A stretch of 56,706 nt of DNA. Origin: Eubacterium sp. Lineage in GTDB: Bacteria > Bacillota > Clostridia > Lachnospirales > Lachnospiraceae. Positions 1 through 8,964 of this stretch are shown here, one piece after another (the first letter of the stretch is position 1; each line of letters opens with the position of its first letter). The DNA lies in contig JAFUDC010000150.1 of NCBI GenBank assembly GCA_017459345.1, positions 1 through 56,706 on the forward strand. Reading direction: 5' to 3'. The notes beneath the pieces were generated by a model that was given only the letters and a program-made list of their open reading frames with translations, did not search any database and was not told the origin of the DNA. A program made the position numbers and the translations under genes.

Positions 1-451
1 TGAAATCTTCTCTTTCCTTCTTCTGAAGATTATGTCATAGCAGCAGTATCACATCGTACATATTGATGAGATCATCTCTTTCCTTCTTCCGGAGATTATG
101 TCATAGCAGCAGTAATCACATCATACATATTGATGAGATCATATATGAAGTAACTTTTTTGTTTTATTCCAACTATTTCCTACAAAATTAGGTATGAATT
201 TCTGAAATCAGAATCTCTACCCACAGCTTTTTATACATTTCAAAAGAATTCCAGGATAAGGGCAAAACTCTATGGGTAGAGAATGCCATATCGTCTTATT
301 ATACCAATTATTTGCGGAAAAGATATCTTAAGGAGTATTTTTTTCCGCAAAACATGTTTTCAATCGTACTCACGGCTGAGATTAAATCCACAGAAATCAG
401 GCTTGGGCCGGATATACCTGGCTGCAAAGGGAATCATCTATTCCTCTTTTC
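1..451. other. Intergenic region left of potD with tandem and inverted repeats
   Basis: No convincing gene is visible. The first 142 bases hold two copies of a 66-67 bp tandem repeat. Two inverted pairs follow: TCTCTACCCA at 214-223 with its complement at 273-282, and an 11-bp stem (311-321 with 341-351) around a 19-base loop. Neither hairpin is followed by a clear T-run on the minus strand, so a classical terminator for the pot operon could not be assigned. Short open frames here have no ribosome binding site. Confidence 0.7.
9..142. repeat. Two-copy 66/67-bp tandem repeat
   Basis: The unit starts TCTCTTTCCTTCTTC at 9 and again at 75. It carries ATTATGTCATAGCAGCAGTA at 29-48 and 95-114 and ends with ATATTGATGAGATCAT in both copies. 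The copies differ by a few substitutions and one inserted A. It is non-coding in appearance. Confidence 0.9.
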
Positions 452-1531
452 TCACCTGGCCTTAAGCTCTTTCCACAGTCTGGTATAATAGCGGTCTGCC
501 TCGCTGCCCAGGTATTGGTAGACTTCGCACTTTTTAAGGACTTCTTCAGGGGGGAAGATTGTCTCGTCTTCCTGGGTTTCCTTGTCCAATGCGTCGTATA
601 CTGCCCTGTTGGGTGTTCCGTAGTATATATAGTCAAAGTTCATCATGGCTGTATCTTCCTGGTTCATGAAGTCGATAAAGAGTTCAGCCTCTCTTTTGTG
701 CCTGCAGCTTTTGGGAATCACCCAGCAGTCAAACCAGACATTGGACCCTTCCTTCGGGACCACATAGTTTAGGCTTTCATTGGAGTCCATGGCCTCCGTG
801 GCATCTCCGGAGTAAGTGACAGATATGGCGGCGTCTCCGGCAATCATGGCGTCACGGATCTCATCCACCAGGTAGGCTTCCACCAGGGGCTTCTGCTTCA
901 TCAGCATGTCCTGGGCTTCTCTCAGTTCTTCCTTGTCCGTCGTATTTAAGGAATGTCCATTCAGCTTCAGGGGAACCAGGAAGGCATCTCTCATGCTGTT
1001 CTGCATCACAATCTGATTCCTGTAGTCCTCATTCCACAGGATGGACCAGCTGTCGATCTCTTCCTCGACCATATCCTCATTATAGAGGATCCCCACTGTT
1101 CCCCAAAGATAGGGGACTGCATACTGGTTATCCGGGTCAAAACTCTGGCATAGGTCCAGGTATCTGGAGTCCAGATTGTCATAGTAGTCCATCCCGGATT
1201 TATCCAGAGGAAGAAGCTCTCCCTCCTGCTTCATCTTCTCCACCATATACTCCGAAGTACAGATCAGGTCATAGTCGATCACATCAGAAGAATACTTGGT
1301 GTACATATCTTCCGGAGTAAGGTACTCTTCATACTTTACATCAATTCCTGTCTCCTCCTCAAACAGGTCAATAGTCTCCCGGTCAATGTAATCTCCATAA
1401 TTAAAGACCACAAGGCTGTCTTTCCTGTCTGCGCCGCTTTCTTTTCCACAGCCTGTAAGAGACAGGAGACCGCCGGCAGATATAATCAGGATGATTCCAA
1501 AAGCTTTTCGGTAAATATTACATTTACTCAC
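452..1531 (-). CDS. potD: Spermidine/putrescine ABC transporter substrate-binding lipoprotein PotD
   Basis: This is the extracytoplasmic polyamine receptor that delivers spermidine or putrescine to the PotBC permease. The protein has 359 residues. An N-terminal hydrophobic segment ends in a lipobox LTGC with the lipidated Cys at residue 28, so it is membrane-anchored on the outside. The mature part starts with the PotD-like VVFNYGDYID and has the family's periplasmic-binding fold length. The start is GTG, chosen because GGAGG lies 7 bases upstream. It is the last gene of the puuR-potABCD run, about 100 bases after potC. The family assignment is firm; which polyamine is preferred cannot be told from sequence. 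Confidence 0.93.
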   Translation of the reverse strand: MSKCNIYRKAFGIILIISAGGLLSLTGCGKESGADRKDSLVVFNYGDYIDRETIDLFEEETGIDVKYEEYLTPEDMYTKYSSDVIDYDLICTSEYMVEKMKQEGELLPLDKSGMDYYDNLDSRYLDLCQSFDPDNQYAVPYLWGTVGILYNEDMVEEEIDSWSILWNEDYRNQIVMQNSMRDAFLVPLKLNGHSLNTTDKEELREAQDMLMKQKPLVEAYLVDEIRDAMIAGDAAISVTYSGDATEAMDSNESLNYVVPKEGSNVWFDCWVIPKSCRHKREAELFIDFMNQEDTAMMNFDYIYYGTPNRAVYDALDKETQEDETIFPPEEVLKKCEVYQYLGSEADRYYTRLWKELKAR

Positions 1532-1629
1532 ATCATTTCCTCCAATGTATTCTTCATAAGTAAGATGCCATAGCCATCGCGATGCTCCCGCGGATTCAAG
1601 GGGACATTTCCGGTTAAATACTGCCAGAC

Positions 1630-2421
1630 TCAGGATGCCTTTTCCTCCAATGTATTCTTTGCCGTTATGTGGTTGACAATTCCCAGCAGAAGCAGGATTA
1701 CCAGCAGAAAGATAGCTGAGAGGGCATACATCTGGGGATTGATCCCCCGCCGCAGCTGCTGATAGAGCATGGTGGATATGGTGTTGATGCCGGGTCCTTT
1801 GGTAAAATAGGTCACCACGAAGTCATCCATGGAAACGGTAAATGCAAAAAAGAAGCCGGCGGCAATTCCCGGAAAGATTTCCGGCAGTACCACGGAAAAA
1901 AATGCGTATATTTCCGATGCACCCAGGTCCAGGGCAGCTTCATAGACTCCCTTGCTGGCTCTCTGCAGCCTGGGCATGACATTCAGTATGACATAGGGAA
2001 TGCCCAGGGTCACATGGGCCGCCAGCATGGAGCCGAAGCCCAGGGTGAAATAGCGGGCAAAAAGCAGCATGATGGCAATACCTGTCACGATATCCGCATT
2101 GAGCATGGGAATATTGGTGATATTCATCAGCAGGTTCTTGCTGCGCCTGCTCATGACGGTCATACCCACACAGGCCATGGTTCCCAGGATCACGGCGATC
2201 AGAGCTGCCGCAATGGTCAGCATCAGGGAGGTACGCAGGGCAGATAAAACTTCCTCATTCTGAAAAAGGTCCCTGTACCAGTGGAGGGTGAAACCTCCCC
2301 AGACCGTCCTGGCTTTTGACTTATTAAAGGAGCAGACGATCAGAATAGCCAGGGGCGCATAGAGCAGGACAAGCACCAGGCCGATATAGCATCTTCCCAG
2401 ATGTTTTTTTAATCCTGACAT
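1630..2421 (-). CDS. potC: Spermidine/putrescine ABC transporter permease PotC
   Basis: One of two inner-membrane permease subunits of the polyamine importer, 263 residues with about six hydrophobic segments. The binding-protein-dependent permease EAA loop is visible as EAALDLGASEIYAFFSVV, roughly residues 160-178; it contacts the PotA ATPase. The start has a GGAGG upstream. It lies between potB and potD in the same orientation, with 61 bases to potB, matching the canonical potABCD order. Confidence 0.93.
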   Translation of the reverse strand: MSGLKKHLGRCYIGLVLVLLYAPLAILIVCSFNKSKARTVWGGFTLHWYRDLFQNEEVLSALRTSLMLTIAAALIAVILGTMACVGMTVMSRRSKNLLMNITNIPMLNADIVTGIAIMLLFARYFTLGFGSMLAAHVTLGIPYVILNVMPRLQRASKGVYEAALDLGASEIYAFFSVVLPEIFPGIAAGFFFAFTVSMDDFVVTYFTKGPGINTISTMLYQQLRRGINPQMYALSAIFLLVILLLLGIVNHITAKNTLEEKAS

Positions 2422-2482
2422 AGCATCCTGTCCTCCTTCCCGGATCCAATGCAGTTTTTTCTGCCATTTTCGATTTTTACTC

Positions 2483-3301
2483 CTACCATAGCATCATATC
2501 CTCCTCCCCGGAGCCTGACCGGTTCATCACCGCCATGCTGATAAAGATGAAGAGCATCAGGACAATGGACAGGCCGGAGCCCAGGTTCCAGTTGCTGGAC
2601 AGGTTGAACTCCTGGTCAATTACATTGCCATAGAGAAGGATCTTGGACCCTCCCAGAATATCCGCCACCACAAACTCAGAGATGCTGGGGATAAATACCA
2701 TGATGATGCCGCTGATCACGCCGGGCATGGACAGGGGAACCAGAATGCGGATAAAGGTTGTCAGACTGTCCGCCCCCAGGTCTCTGGCCGCCTCGATGAC
2801 ATCCTTGTCAATTTTTCGGATGGCATTATAGATGGGCAGGATCATGAAGGGAAGGTAATCATAGACCATACCGATCAGGATTGCTGTCTTGGAGTACATG
2901 ATATGGACCGGTCCCATGCCAAAAAGCTTAAGAACCGCATTCAGGATGCCCGTGTTGGACAGGATCATCTGCAGGGCAAGGATCCGCAGCAGAAAGTTGA
3001 TCCACATGGGAATCACAAAAATCATGATCAGGACATCCGTATTCTTCCCTTCTCTGCGGCTTAAGATCAAAGCCAGCGGGTAAGCGATCAGAAGACTGAT
3101 CACTGTTGAGAGGAAGGCTATCCAGACAGAATTTGCGAAGGCATGGTAGTGAATGGGATCGGCAAATGCTCTGATATACTCAAAGGTAACCCGGCCTCCC
3201 GGTCCTGTGATACCATAGTAGAGTACCATGAGCAGGGGCAGCAGGATAAAGCCCGCAGCCCAGATTATATAAGGACCGGCCATATATCTTCTTCTATCCA
3301 T
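2483..3301 (-). CDS. potB: Spermidine/putrescine ABC transporter permease PotB
   Basis: The second permease subunit, 272 residues, with six predicted membrane spans and the EAA loop [18 protein letters not shown] near residues 170-190. The start taken here is ATG at 3301; a TTG directly before it is also open. The first codons overlap the end of potA, whose stop lies at 3294-3296, so translation is probably coupled. PotB and PotC form the heterodimeric channel that PotA powers. Confidence 0.93.
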   Translation of the reverse strand: MDRRRYMAGPYIIWAAGFILLPLLMVLYYGITGPGGRVTFEYIRAFADPIHYHAFANSVWIAFLSTVISLLIAYPLALILSRREGKNTDVLIMIFVIPMWINFLLRILALQMILSNTGILNAVLKLFGMGPVHIMYSKTAILIGMVYDYLPFMILPIYNAIRKIDKDVIEAARDLGADSLTTFIRILVPLSMPGVISGIIMVFIPSISEFVVADILGGSKILLYGNVIDQEFNLSSNWNLGSGLSIVLMLFIFISMAVMNRSGSGEEDMMLW

Positions 3302-4367
3302 CAAGACTCACCGCCTTCTCATCCTCGGATTCCGGCTTATTCATAATCTGTATATTGAAGGGGATGACCGAGATGCTGACCCTGGTTCCTTCCGGATAGC
3401 AGAAGGTGCTGTGGACAAGCCACTCATAGCCTCCGGCCATGACATCCATCTCATAATGAACCCCCTTAAAGATCACAGAGGTCACCACTCCGTCCAGGTT
3501 GCCCACGCCCGGCTCCTTGAGCATGACATCCTCGGGACGGATCACCACGTCCACCGGCCGGTTGGTCCCGAAACCGGTATCCACACAGTCAAAGCGGACG
3601 CCCAGAATCTCCACCAGCTTATCCTCGATCATGATTCCGTCGATGATATTGCTGTCCCCGATAAAGTCAGCCACAAAAGCATTCTCCGGCTCATTATAAA
3701 TGTCTTCCGGTGTGCCCATCTGCTGGATATAGCCCTGGTTCATGACCACGACGGTATCCGACATGGTAAGGGCTTCCTCCTGGTCATGGGTCACGTAGAC
3801 GAAGGTGATGCCCAGCTCCTCCTTAAGCCGCATGAGCTCATACTGCATGTCCTGCCTGAGCTTTAGATCGAGGGCACCAAGAGGTTCGTCCAGCAGAAGG
3901 ACCTTGGGTTCATTGACAATGGCCCTTGCGATGGCGATTCTCTGCTGCTGGCCTCCGCTTAAGGATGCGGGGCTCCTCTTCTCAAAACCATCCAGGTTCA
4001 CGAGTTTTAAGGCATAGCGGATCTTATCCTGTATGTATGCCTTTGACTTCTTGCGGATCTTAAGGCCGAAGGCGATATTCTCCTCTATACTCATATGGGT
4101 AAAGAGGGCATATTTCTGAAATACCGTATTCAGATTCCTCTGGTTGGCAGGAAGACCTGTGATATCCTTCCCGTCAAAGATCACCTGGCCCTGGTCCGGA
4201 TTCTCAAAGCCGCCGATGATGCGCAGGGTCGTGGTCTTGCCGCAGCCGGAGGGGCCAAGGAGGGTGAGGAACTCATTCTCCCTGATTTCCAGGTCCAGCT
4301 CATCCAGCACCAGAGTATTTCCGAAAGATTTTGAAATGTTTTTAAGTTCGATCAGGTTTCTTTTCAT
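3294..4367 (-). CDS. potA: Spermidine/putrescine ABC transporter ATP-binding protein PotA
   Basis: The ATPase that drives polyamine import, 357 residues from the chosen ATG. Walker [10 protein letters not shown] is at residues 38-46, the ABC signature LSGGQ at 136-140 and Walker B VLLLDEP at 156-162, followed by the H-loop THDQEEA. The C-terminal third fits the TOBE-type regulatory domain of PotA. An upstream in-frame ATG would add 21 residues of unrelated basic sequence and has no ribosome binding site, while this ATG has GGAAAGAG upstream. It follows the regulator gene by about 100 bases and overlaps potB. Confidence 0.94.
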   Translation of the reverse strand: MKRNLIELKNISKSFGNTLVLDELDLEIRENEFLTLLGPSGCGKTTTLRIIGGFENPDQGQVIFDGKDITGLPANQRNLNTVFQKYALFTHMSIEENIAFGLKIRKKSKAYIQDKIRYALKLVNLDGFEKRSPASLSGGQQQRIAIARAIVNEPKVLLLDEPLGALDLKLRQDMQYELMRLKEELGITFVYVTHDQEEALTMSDTVVVMNQGYIQQMGTPEDIYNEPENAFVADFIGDSNIIDGIMIEDKLVEILGVRFDCVDTGFGTNRPVDVVIRPEDVMLKEPGVGNLDGVVTSVIFKGVHYEMDVMAGGYEWLVHSTFCYPEGTRVSISVIPFNIQIMNKPESEDEKAVSLDG

Positions 4368-4473
4368 TCTCTTCTCTTTCCGCTCTTCATTCTTTCCCAA
4401 AAAGGGAAAAGACCATTTTCTTGATTCCATGCCAGAGATTCTTTAAAAAGAGCTAGCGTAAACCAGGAGATTA

Positions 4474-5007
4474 TCAGAAGCTGGGCGGCGATGTCACCCA
4501 CAGCAGCCTGGCTCCCTTTTTGCTGGACAGAAAATGTGGTTTGTCCGCCGTGTAGTAGAAGGAATCGCCCTTAGAAGCATGATAAACCTGCCTGCCGATA
4601 TGAATATCCACTGTTCCCTCAAGAACGTAGCCGAATTCCTCCCCCTCATGGGGATTATCCGGATAGGTGGACCCGTTCTTATCCAGAGTTAAGCAGATGG
4701 GCTCCATGGAATTCTTCTGGGCATTGGGGATGATCCAGGTGATCTGGTTCCCGTACTCCCGGTCTTCCTTCTCAAAATAATCTTCCTCTGTGAATACAAT
4801 CTGTTCTTCTTTATCTTCCCTGAAAAACTCTGAAAGAGTTGTGCCGAGACACTGAAGGATATCCTCCAAAGTGGCGATGGAGGGAGAGGTCATATCCCTC
4901 TCCAGCTGGGAGATAAATCCCTTGGTAAGCTCCGCCCTGTCTGCCAGTTCTTCCTGGGTCAGCCCCTGGGTCTTCCTCAGCTCCCGGATTCGATTACCAA
5001 TATCCAT
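4474..5007 (-). CDS. XRE-family regulator with cupin domain (PuuR-like), first gene of the pot operon
   Basis: A 177-residue two-domain regulator. Residues 1-60 are a helix-turn-helix of the XRE/Cro type (IRELRKTQGLTQEELADRAE... FISQLERD). Residues about 105-175 are a cupin_2 sensor domain (NPHEGEEFGYVLEGTVDIHIG). This is the architecture of PuuR and related regulators often found upstream of potABCD in Clostridia. The likely job is polyamine-responsive control of the operon, including itself; this is inferred from position. The start codon has no good Shine-Dalgarno sequence, and a GGTGGAG-N5-CTCCACC hairpin (5015-5033) sits just upstream. Confidence 0.85.
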   Translation of the reverse strand: MDIGNRIRELRKTQGLTQEELADRAELTKGFISQLERDMTSPSIATLEDILQCLGTTLSEFFREDKEEQIVFTEEDYFEKEDREYGNQITWIIPNAQKNSMEPICLTLDKNGSTYPDNPHEGEEFGYVLEGTVDIHIGRQVYHASKGDSFYYTADKPHFLSSKKGARLLWVTSPPSF

Positions 5008-5065
5008 AAAATGTGGTGGAGCTCATCTCCACCCTGAAAGCCTCCTTTTATGTAGTAAATAAAAA

Positions 5066-5082
5066 GTTTAGTATTATTAAAC
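5066..5082 (-). promoter_or_regulatory. Candidate operator palindrome of the puuR-pot operon
   Basis: On the minus strand this reads GTTTAATAATACTAAAC, a 17-bp palindrome with 7 of 8 pairs matching. It lies just downstream of the predicted transcription start, where a bound repressor would block the operon. Binding by the adjacent XRE-cupin protein is an inference. Confidence 0.45.
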
Positions 5083-5093
5083 ACGCAGGCTTT

Positions 5094-5122
5094 ATTATGA
5101 CAGATTCCCCCCTGGATGTCAA
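5094..5122 (-). promoter_or_regulatory. Sigma-A-type promoter of puuR-potABCD
   Basis: On the minus strand TTGACA (5117-5122), a 17-bp spacer and CATAAT (5094-5099). The expected start of transcription is near 5087, about 80 bases before the regulator's ATG. Confidence 0.7.
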
Positions 5123-5222
5123 TAGGAAAACAGGAAATGTTTCTCCCAATTTAATGATGCTCCAAAAATGCCTGCTGTCAATCGGATCCGCCTCAGGAAT
5201 TCCATATCAAGAAGGGGTCCAT

Positions 5223-5270
5223 AAAAAGGCGCAAAGCCGGTCCCCCCTCAGCAGGGACCGGCTTTGCGCC
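5223..5270 (-). terminator. Intrinsic terminator of cinA
   Basis: A perfect 17-bp GC-rich stem (5228-5244 with 5254-5270) and a 9-base loop. On the minus strand it is followed by TTTTT. It lies 31 bases after the cinA stop. Confidence 0.9.
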
Positions 5271-5301
5271 GCCAATGTATATCTTTTCTTAAGCAAATGT
5301 A

Positions 5302-6099
5302 TTATTCGGTATCTTCCTTTACCCAGGCAATCTTATCTTTTAAGATCTCCGCTATGCGGGTCACCACCGGCTTGATGGCGATCAAAGCCTCCTCCCGGTT
5401 TGACCCGGAGGCTGTCACCCGAATCAGGACGCCGTCTTCCTTGGCATAGGTAGCCACGGTAGGATTCTCATTATCCAGGATATCACCCAGCTCATCGGCA
5501 ATGGGTCCCTCCCCGATCACGCCCAGAGGCATCTCATCGGGGCCTTTGATCTTGATATTGATGGATACAAGAACCCGGTTGGATAATTTGTCAATAAAGA
5601 GCCTGCAGCACTCGGACAGGACTGCCTTCATCTCCTTTGGCGGTCCGGGAAGCATCACAATGGCCTTATCCTCATGAGCCATGATCAGTCCGGGAGCCAG
5701 TCCCACCGGATTGGTGATGACCAGGGAATCCTCCGGAACCATGGCCTGCTTCTTCTGACTCTCCGCTATCTCGTATATGCCGTAGGATTCCAGCTTTTCC
5801 TTGACATGCTGGTACTGGCGCTGGTCAAATATAAGCTGCTTGCCAAAGAAAGAGGCTGCTGTCTCCTTGGTAAGGTCATCCTTGGTGGGACCAAGGCCTC
5901 CGGTCATGATAATCAGATCGGAACGTCCCAAAGCTACGCCGATAACCTCTTTCACTCTCTCTCTGTTATCTCCCACAACGGTATGGTAGTAGAGGTCGAT
6001 TCCCCTTCTGGCCATCTCCTTGGAGATATACTGGGCGTTGGTATTGACGATATTGCCCAGGAGGAGCTCAGTTCCTACACAGATAATCTCTGCAATCAT
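5302..6099 (-). CDS. cinA: CinA-type protein, N-terminal MoaB-like domain only
   Basis: A 265-residue protein matching the N-terminal COG1058 half of CinA (MIAEIICVGTELLLGNIVNTN, MTGGLGPTKDDLT, MLPGPPKEM). The C-terminal nicotinamide-nucleotide amidase (PncC) domain that completes the ~410-residue family form is absent: the protein ends at the usual linker and a strong terminator follows. The MoaB-like half is known to act as an ADP-ribose/NMN-related pyrophosphatase in some species. The ATG has AGGAAA upstream; an earlier start would add 27 unrelated residues. It is divergent from sigG and has its own promoter. Confidence 0.85.
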   Translation of the reverse strand: MIAEIICVGTELLLGNIVNTNAQYISKEMARRGIDLYYHTVVGDNRERVKEVIGVALGRSDLIIMTGGLGPTKDDLTKETAASFFGKQLIFDQRQYQHVKEKLESYGIYEIAESQKKQAMVPEDSLVITNPVGLAPGLIMAHEDKAIVMLPGPPKEMKAVLSECCRLFIDKLSNRVLVSINIKIKGPDEMPLGVIGEGPIADELGDILDNENPTVATYAKEDGVLIRVTASGSNREEALIAIKPVVTRIAEILKDKIAWVKEDTE

Positions 6100-6147
6100 A
6101 ATCGTTTCCTTTCTTGTCAAGAATAATTCCTGCTTTATCTGTCTTTT

Positions 6148-6176
6148 ATCATAGCATGAATAATTTACATTTTCAA
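6148..6176 (-). promoter_or_regulatory. Sigma-A-type promoter of cinA
   Basis: On the minus strand TTGAAA (6171-6176), 17-bp spacer, TATGAT (6148-6153). It is about 50 bases upstream of the chosen cinA ATG and supports that start. Confidence 0.65.
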
Positions 6177-6364
6177 GCACATGCTGCCTGGCTCCTTAAG
6201 TACTATCAAAGACAACTCAGGTAATAAATTGCTCAATAATTCTGTACAAAAAGCCAGGTCTTAATCTGCAGGCAAATATTTCCCGTATAGTTTGACCCGT
6301 TTACGTTTATCCTTTTAACAAGGACGAATATATGACAGAGTCAATTCACTACAGGAGGTCTGAT

Positions 6365-7141
6365 ATGCATCTTAATAAAGTGGAGATCTGTGGAGTTAAT
6401 ACATCGGAGCTGCCTCTGCTGTCAGAGGATGAGAAGAAGGACTTGTTTGAGCGGATCGAGCAGGGAGATGGGGAGGCCAGGGAAAGATATATCAAAGGAA
6501 ACCTGCGTCTGGTCTTAAGTGTGATCCAGCGTTTCTCAGGCAGTCAGGCCAATGCGGATGACCTTTTTCAGGTGGGCTGCGTCGGACTTCTAAAGGCGGT
6601 GGATCACTTTGACCGGTCACTTGATGTGAAGTTCTCCACCTATGCAGTACCCATGATTTTAGGGGAGGTGCGCAGATACTTAAGGGATAACAGCAGCATC
6701 CGGGTCAGCCGGTCACTCAGGGATACCGCCTACAAGGCAATCTCTGCCAGAGAGAAGCTGAAAAGCAGCCTTGACCACGAACCGACCATCGAGGAGATTG
6801 CGAAAAGCGCTCAGATTCCCCAGGAGGATATCGTCTATGCTCTGGATGCCATTGCCACCCCGGTCTCTCTCTATGAACCGGTCTACCAGGAAGGCGGGGA
6901 CGCCCTCTTCCTGATGGACCAGATCAGTGACACGAAAAACCGGGAGGAAAACTGGGTGGAGAAGCTTTCGTTAAAGGAGGCTCTCAGGCAGCTGAATCAG
7001 AGAGAGTACAACATCATCCGCAAGAGATTCTTTGAAGGGAAAACCCAGACCGAAATCGCGGAAGAAATCAGTATTTCCCAGGCTCAGGTGAGCCGGCTGG
7101 AGAAAAACGCCTTAAGGTCAATGAGGAATTATATTGAATAG
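6365..7141 (+). CDS. sigG: RNA polymerase sporulation sigma factor SigG
   Basis: The late forespore-specific sigma factor, 258 residues. The N-terminus NKVEICGVNTSELPLL is diagnostic for SigG and carries the short segment bound by the anti-sigma factor SpoIIAB. Region 2 contains NLRLVLSVIQRF and the DDLFQVGCVGLLKAVD block; region 4 contains the recognition helix in EEISISQAQVSRLEK. The ATG at 6365 has a perfect AGGAGG 6 bases upstream; an upstream ATG has none. It is on the plus strand and converges on sigE with only 8 bases between the stop codons. I found no clear sigma-F or sigma-G promoter upstream. Confidence 0.95.
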   Translation: MHLNKVEICGVNTSELPLLSEDEKKDLFERIEQGDGEARERYIKGNLRLVLSVIQRFSGSQANADDLFQVGCVGLLKAVDHFDRSLDVKFSTYAVPMILGEVRRYLRDNSSIRVSRSLRDTAYKAISAREKLKSSLDHEPTIEEIAKSAQIPQEDIVYALDAIATPVSLYEPVYQEGGDALFLMDQISDTKNREENWVEKLSLKEALRQLNQREYNIIRKRFFEGKTQTEIAEEISISQAQVSRLEKNALRSMRNYIE

Positions 7142-7149
7142 GGCCGGCC

Positions 7150-7893
7150 TCAGCTCATTCTGAGCATTTCCTTTTTCAGACGCAGGATGATCTTCTTTTC
7201 CAGCCGGGATATGTAGGACTGGGAGATTCCCAGCATGTCGGCAACTTCCTTCTGGGTCTTTTCCTCCCCCTCTCTGCCATTCATGCCAAAGCGAAGATAG
7301 ATGATCATCCGCTCCCGGTCATTGAGGGTTTTCAGAGCCTTTTTCAAAAGCCTTTTGTCGATCTCATCCTCCAGGTCCCTCAGGATATCGTCCTCATCTG
7401 ACCCCAGTATATCTGAGAGGAGGAGTTCATTTCCATCCCAGTCCACATTGAGAGGTTCATCAATGGAGACCTCCATCCGGATTTTACTGGTTCTTCGCAG
7501 ATACATGAGGATTTCATTCTCTATGCAGCGGGAGGCATAGGTGGCCAGCTTGATTCTCTTATCCGATTTGAAGGTCTGGATGGCTTTGATCAGGCCGATG
7601 GTGCCAATGGAAATCAGATCTTCCACACCGATGCCGGTATTCTCAAACTTCTTTGCTATGTAAACCACCAGGCGGAGATTGCGCTCGATCAGCAGGGTCC
7701 TGGCCTCCTCTCCCCTCCTGGTATCCAGCTGGCTTAAGACATAAGCCTCTTCCTCCGTATCAAGAGGGGGCGGCAGGACATCTGTCCCTCCGATATAATG
7801 AATCTCATCCACCGGCTTAAAAAAGCGTCGGGGTTTATTCATCATCGTAAATCTCACTTTTCTGGTGTTTGAAGCATTCATCACCACTGCCAT
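7150..7893 (-). CDS. sigE: RNA polymerase sporulation sigma factor SigE (pro-sigma E)
   Basis: The mother-cell sigma factor, made as an inactive precursor. The 247 residues show an N-terminal pro-sequence region before [13 protein letters not shown], then region 2 ([46 protein letters not shown]) and region 4 ([15 protein letters not shown]). It is preceded by spoIIGA, the gene for its processing protease, with 50 bases between them. GGGGAG stands before the ATG. It would control the mother-cell programme, including spoVD and spoIVA, both present in this window. Confidence 0.95.
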   Translation of the reverse strand: MAVVMNASNTRKVRFTMMNKPRRFFKPVDEIHYIGGTDVLPPPLDTEEEAYVLSQLDTRRGEEARTLLIERNLRLVVYIAKKFENTGIGVEDLISIGTIGLIKAIQTFKSDKRIKLATYASRCIENEILMYLRRTSKIRMEVSIDEPLNVDWDGNELLLSDILGSDEDDILRDLEDEIDKRLLKKALKTLNDRERMIIYLRFGMNGREGEEKTQKEVADMLGISQSYISRLEKKIILRLKKEMLRMS

Positions 7894-7943
7894 ACTAAAC
7901 TCCCCTTTCCTTACATTTTCGAGCTTTTACTTAAGTTTCGCAA

Positions 7944-8792
7944 TTATCTATCAAAAATATCCTCCGGCAGAAGGACACCGAATCTCCCCTCCCCGGAAAT
8001 CACTTCCTCTGAGAGGGCGACCATTCCCTTTTTATCCGCCAGAATCTCTTCCTCTTTTCTGACTATGATGCGGTCTGCCAGGATGCCGGGCATGATTGCT
8101 CCCCGGCAGCCTACTGTCCGGTATTCCACAGGATATATTCCGCCTTCATACCAGAGTTCTTTTTTCTGATTGAGAAGATCTCTCTCCTCTTTCCCTAACA
8201 GCAGTTTCCCCTTCTGCCCATTCAGGACGCAGATCCCCGCCCCTGTGATCTGACTTTTCAGAAGATTGCCGGAATCGTAGAGACCGGAGCAGCTGACCCG
8301 CCTCTCTCCGCGGATGATAGTAACCTGATACAGACCCTGGCTGCCCTTTGTCTGCTGCCCGGGAATACCGGCCGTGTCAGGTAAGACACGGTCCATGAGA
8401 AGGCAGAATGCGGAGGCCAGAAGGCAGGATATGAGAAGACGTCCGGGAAGCCCCGGAGGAAGGAATCTCAGGGTGATGATCATGCTGCCTGCCAGGAGAG
8501 CGGACCATAAGAATACTGAGCAGCAGGTAAGAAGCAGCAAATGTACTGTCTCAACCTGATATATGTATCCTGGCAGTATTCCCATCAGCAAAAGACAGGA
8601 TAGTATCCTGGCCCAGCCAGGCCATGAGATGGCCGGCATGAACCATATCATGAAGGACAGGGCGGAAAGAACTCCTCCTGCCACCATTCTTCCCCTGGTC
8701 TTTTCAGAATACAGATGCCTTCTCACCAGCAGAAGAATTGTGGTATCTGCCAGCTGGTTTACCAGATATATACGTATCACAGATGCTGCCAT
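7944..8792 (-). CDS. spoIIGA: Sigma-E processing peptidase SpoIIGA
   Basis: A membrane-embedded aspartic protease that cleaves pro-sigma E after a signal from the forespore. The 282 residues split into an N-terminal half with about five hydrophobic spans (residues 5-135) and a soluble C-terminal protease domain. The catalytic aspartate is D173 in LYDSGN, the conserved DSG motif. The domain ends with the usual VALSEE...GEGRFGVLLPEDIF pattern. GAGGG lies 7 bases before the ATG. It forms the spoIIGA-sigE pair found in spore formers, downstream of ftsZ. Confidence 0.93.
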   Translation of the reverse strand: MAASVIRIYLVNQLADTTILLLVRRHLYSEKTRGRMVAGGVLSALSFMIWFMPAISWPGWARILSCLLLMGILPGYIYQVETVHLLLLTCCSVFLWSALLAGSMIITLRFLPPGLPGRLLISCLLASAFCLLMDRVLPDTAGIPGQQTKGSQGLYQVTIIRGERRVSCSGLYDSGNLLKSQITGAGICVLNGQKGKLLLGKEERDLLNQKKELWYEGGIYPVEYRTVGCRGAIMPGILADRIIVRKEEEILADKKGMVALSEEVISGEGRFGVLLPEDIFDR

Positions 8793-8902
8793 CCTCCGGC
8801 CCTCTTCTCCTGAAACATAAGATTAAATGTAAATACCCGTGCTTTCAATCGGATTTACGATGATCTTAACTGTTTAACCAAGGGTAACATGCCGGACAAA
8901 AG

Positions 8903-8945
8903 AAAAAGGTCGAAATATAAAAGCAAAAGCTTTTATATTTCGACC
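8903..8945 (-). terminator. Intrinsic terminator of ftsZ
   Basis: A perfect 17-bp stem (8908-8924 with 8929-8945) closed by an AAAA loop, followed on the minus strand by TTTTTCTTTT. It is 20 bases after the ftsZ stop and separates the division cluster from spoIIGA. Confidence 0.88.
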
Positions 8946-8964
8946 TGTAATGTCACTTTACTTA

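Noticed and set aside
9-142. Possible CRISPR array at the left edge or at 23940-24070
   Set aside because: The units are contiguous tandem copies without unique spacers of regular length, and no cas gene is present.
311-351. Hairpin as terminator of the pot operon
   Set aside because: The 11-bp stem has a 19-base loop and no T-run after it on the minus strand.
4994-5026. Ten-codon leader frame (MSSTTFYGYW) overlapping the PuuR-like start
   Set aside because: It begins too close to its only Shine-Dalgarno-like sequence to be convincing. Translational coupling is possible but unsupported.
6284-6364. Sigma-F or sigma-G promoter upstream of sigG
   Set aside because: A GTATA word is present, but no matching minus-10 element occurs at the right spacing.
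8793-8907. Spo0A box or long-spacer promoter upstream of spoIIGA
   Set aside because: A TTGAAA word is present but neither a 17- nor a 22-base spacing gives a good minus-10, and no clear TGTCGAA box was found outside the terminator stem.
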